NCBI GenBank assembly: GCA_022818135.1
Contig: JAFMSR010000002.1
Location: forward strand, 51,846,512 to 51,910,511
DNA: 64,000 bases
Reading direction: 5' to 3'
DNA from: Saxidomus purpurata
Lineage: Eukaryota > Mollusca > Bivalvia > Venerida > Veneridae
Part shown: in pieces, positions 63,471-64,000 of the stretch
Numbering within the stretch: the first letter of the stretch is position 1
Layout: every line of letters starts with the position of its first letter
Notes under the pieces: model-generated
Databases searched by the model: none
What the model saw: the letters and a program-made list of their open reading frames with translations, nothing else
Told to the model about the DNA's origin: nothing
Program-made: the position numbers and the translations under genes

Positions 63471-64000
63471 GGGCGTATAAAACAGCTTAACACAAAAACA
63501 AAACATAAAACGTTATATATTTTATGCATTTATTGAAACACTGCTTTTTCAGAACACTTCGTTTTAGTTTTTCTTTACTTTTTCGTGCTTTTACAAGAAA
63601 GTCTTCATTCTTTAGTAAATAGTAATATAGCAAGTCTAAGATTCATTTCAAATCCCACCAAGCTTGCATTCTGAAAATTAAAGACATAAATGTAAATACG
63701 TGACTAGTGTTATACATGCAACTATAATCTTTGCGATGATTTTATCAATTGCATAGAGTCAAATTTGAAAATTTGATGTTGCAGCATCTGATGGATATGA
63801 GGAAGACATAAGATACAATGTCTTCAACATGTAAAGACAGTCCCTGATTAACTTAATCACGGTTGTTGACCCACGTGACTTTTGGGAAAACGTACACGCG
63901 TAGAAATAGTAGTTTTTGCGACTTTTCAAGGTAAGAAAATGTTAACTTCTTAGCTTTCACCAGACGGACTTTGATGAAATAAAGTGCAAAGAATGTGTCA
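63471..64000. other. Gene-free DNA to the window end
   Basis: No ORF. CAAGGTAAGAAAAT at 63928-63941 is a strong splice-donor match and could be the edge of an exon of a gene running beyond the window, but nothing else supports this. Confidence 0.3.

Overview
The window is nuclear DNA from a metazoan, most likely a bivalve mollusc. The AT-rich background holds multi-exon genes with GT-AG introns. Degenerate LINEs, tRNA-derived SINE-like repeats and many short terminal-inverted-repeat (TIR) elements surround them, and several dispersed repeats are of types I associate with bivalve genomes (the GTGACCTTGACCT type and the CCCCCGAAGGG type). The bivalve call rests on recognising these families, not on a search. 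There are no bacterial operons, intact tRNAs, rRNAs or CRISPR arrays.

Layout. 1-5.2 kb: gene-free DNA with a TA-flanked TIR element, a SINE-like repeat and other repeats. 5.20-5.48 kb: a degenerate 44-bp tandem repeat. 5.48-34.89 kb: one head-to-tail satellite of about 173 copies of a 170-bp monomer, which fills 46% of the window. It has two outer zones of one variant class, a central core of another class, and mosaic zones between them. 34.9-44.3 kb: a repeat graveyard with a dead LINE ORF1, a dead LINE reverse transcriptase, an element with tRNA-promoter-like boxes on both inverted arms, a TTAA-flanked element and a hAT-like element. 44.3-51.9 kb: a complete six-exon plus-strand gene for a 237-residue secreted protein with two WSC domains. 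52-55 kb: more repeats. 55.17-58.04 kb: a minus-strand gene, three coding exons and 291 residues, for a membrane-anchored FkbM-type methyltransferase-like protein resembling Star. 58-64 kb: no recognisable gene, but a dense patch of AGAGGTCT-type palindromes at 59.6-60.3 kb.

Genes. Only two intact protein-coding genes can be supported. In both, the exons were joined by hand and every intron phase agrees. They are convergent (WSC on plus, FkbM on minus, tail to tail) and nothing indicates a shared pathway. The WSC protein probably acts outside the cell as a carbohydrate-binding protein. The FkbM protein probably sits in a membrane of the secretory pathway. Most other long ORFs are chance or repeat-derived reading frames.

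Most notable: the layered structure of the 170-bp satellite, with older-looking flanks that share a rare 1-bp deletion variant, a homogeneous core, hybrid junction monomers and local 340/680-bp higher-order periodicity; the element at 38.2-38.9 kb with box A/box B-like motifs on both inverted arms; and the AGAGGTCT-rich foldback region at 59.6-60.3 kb.
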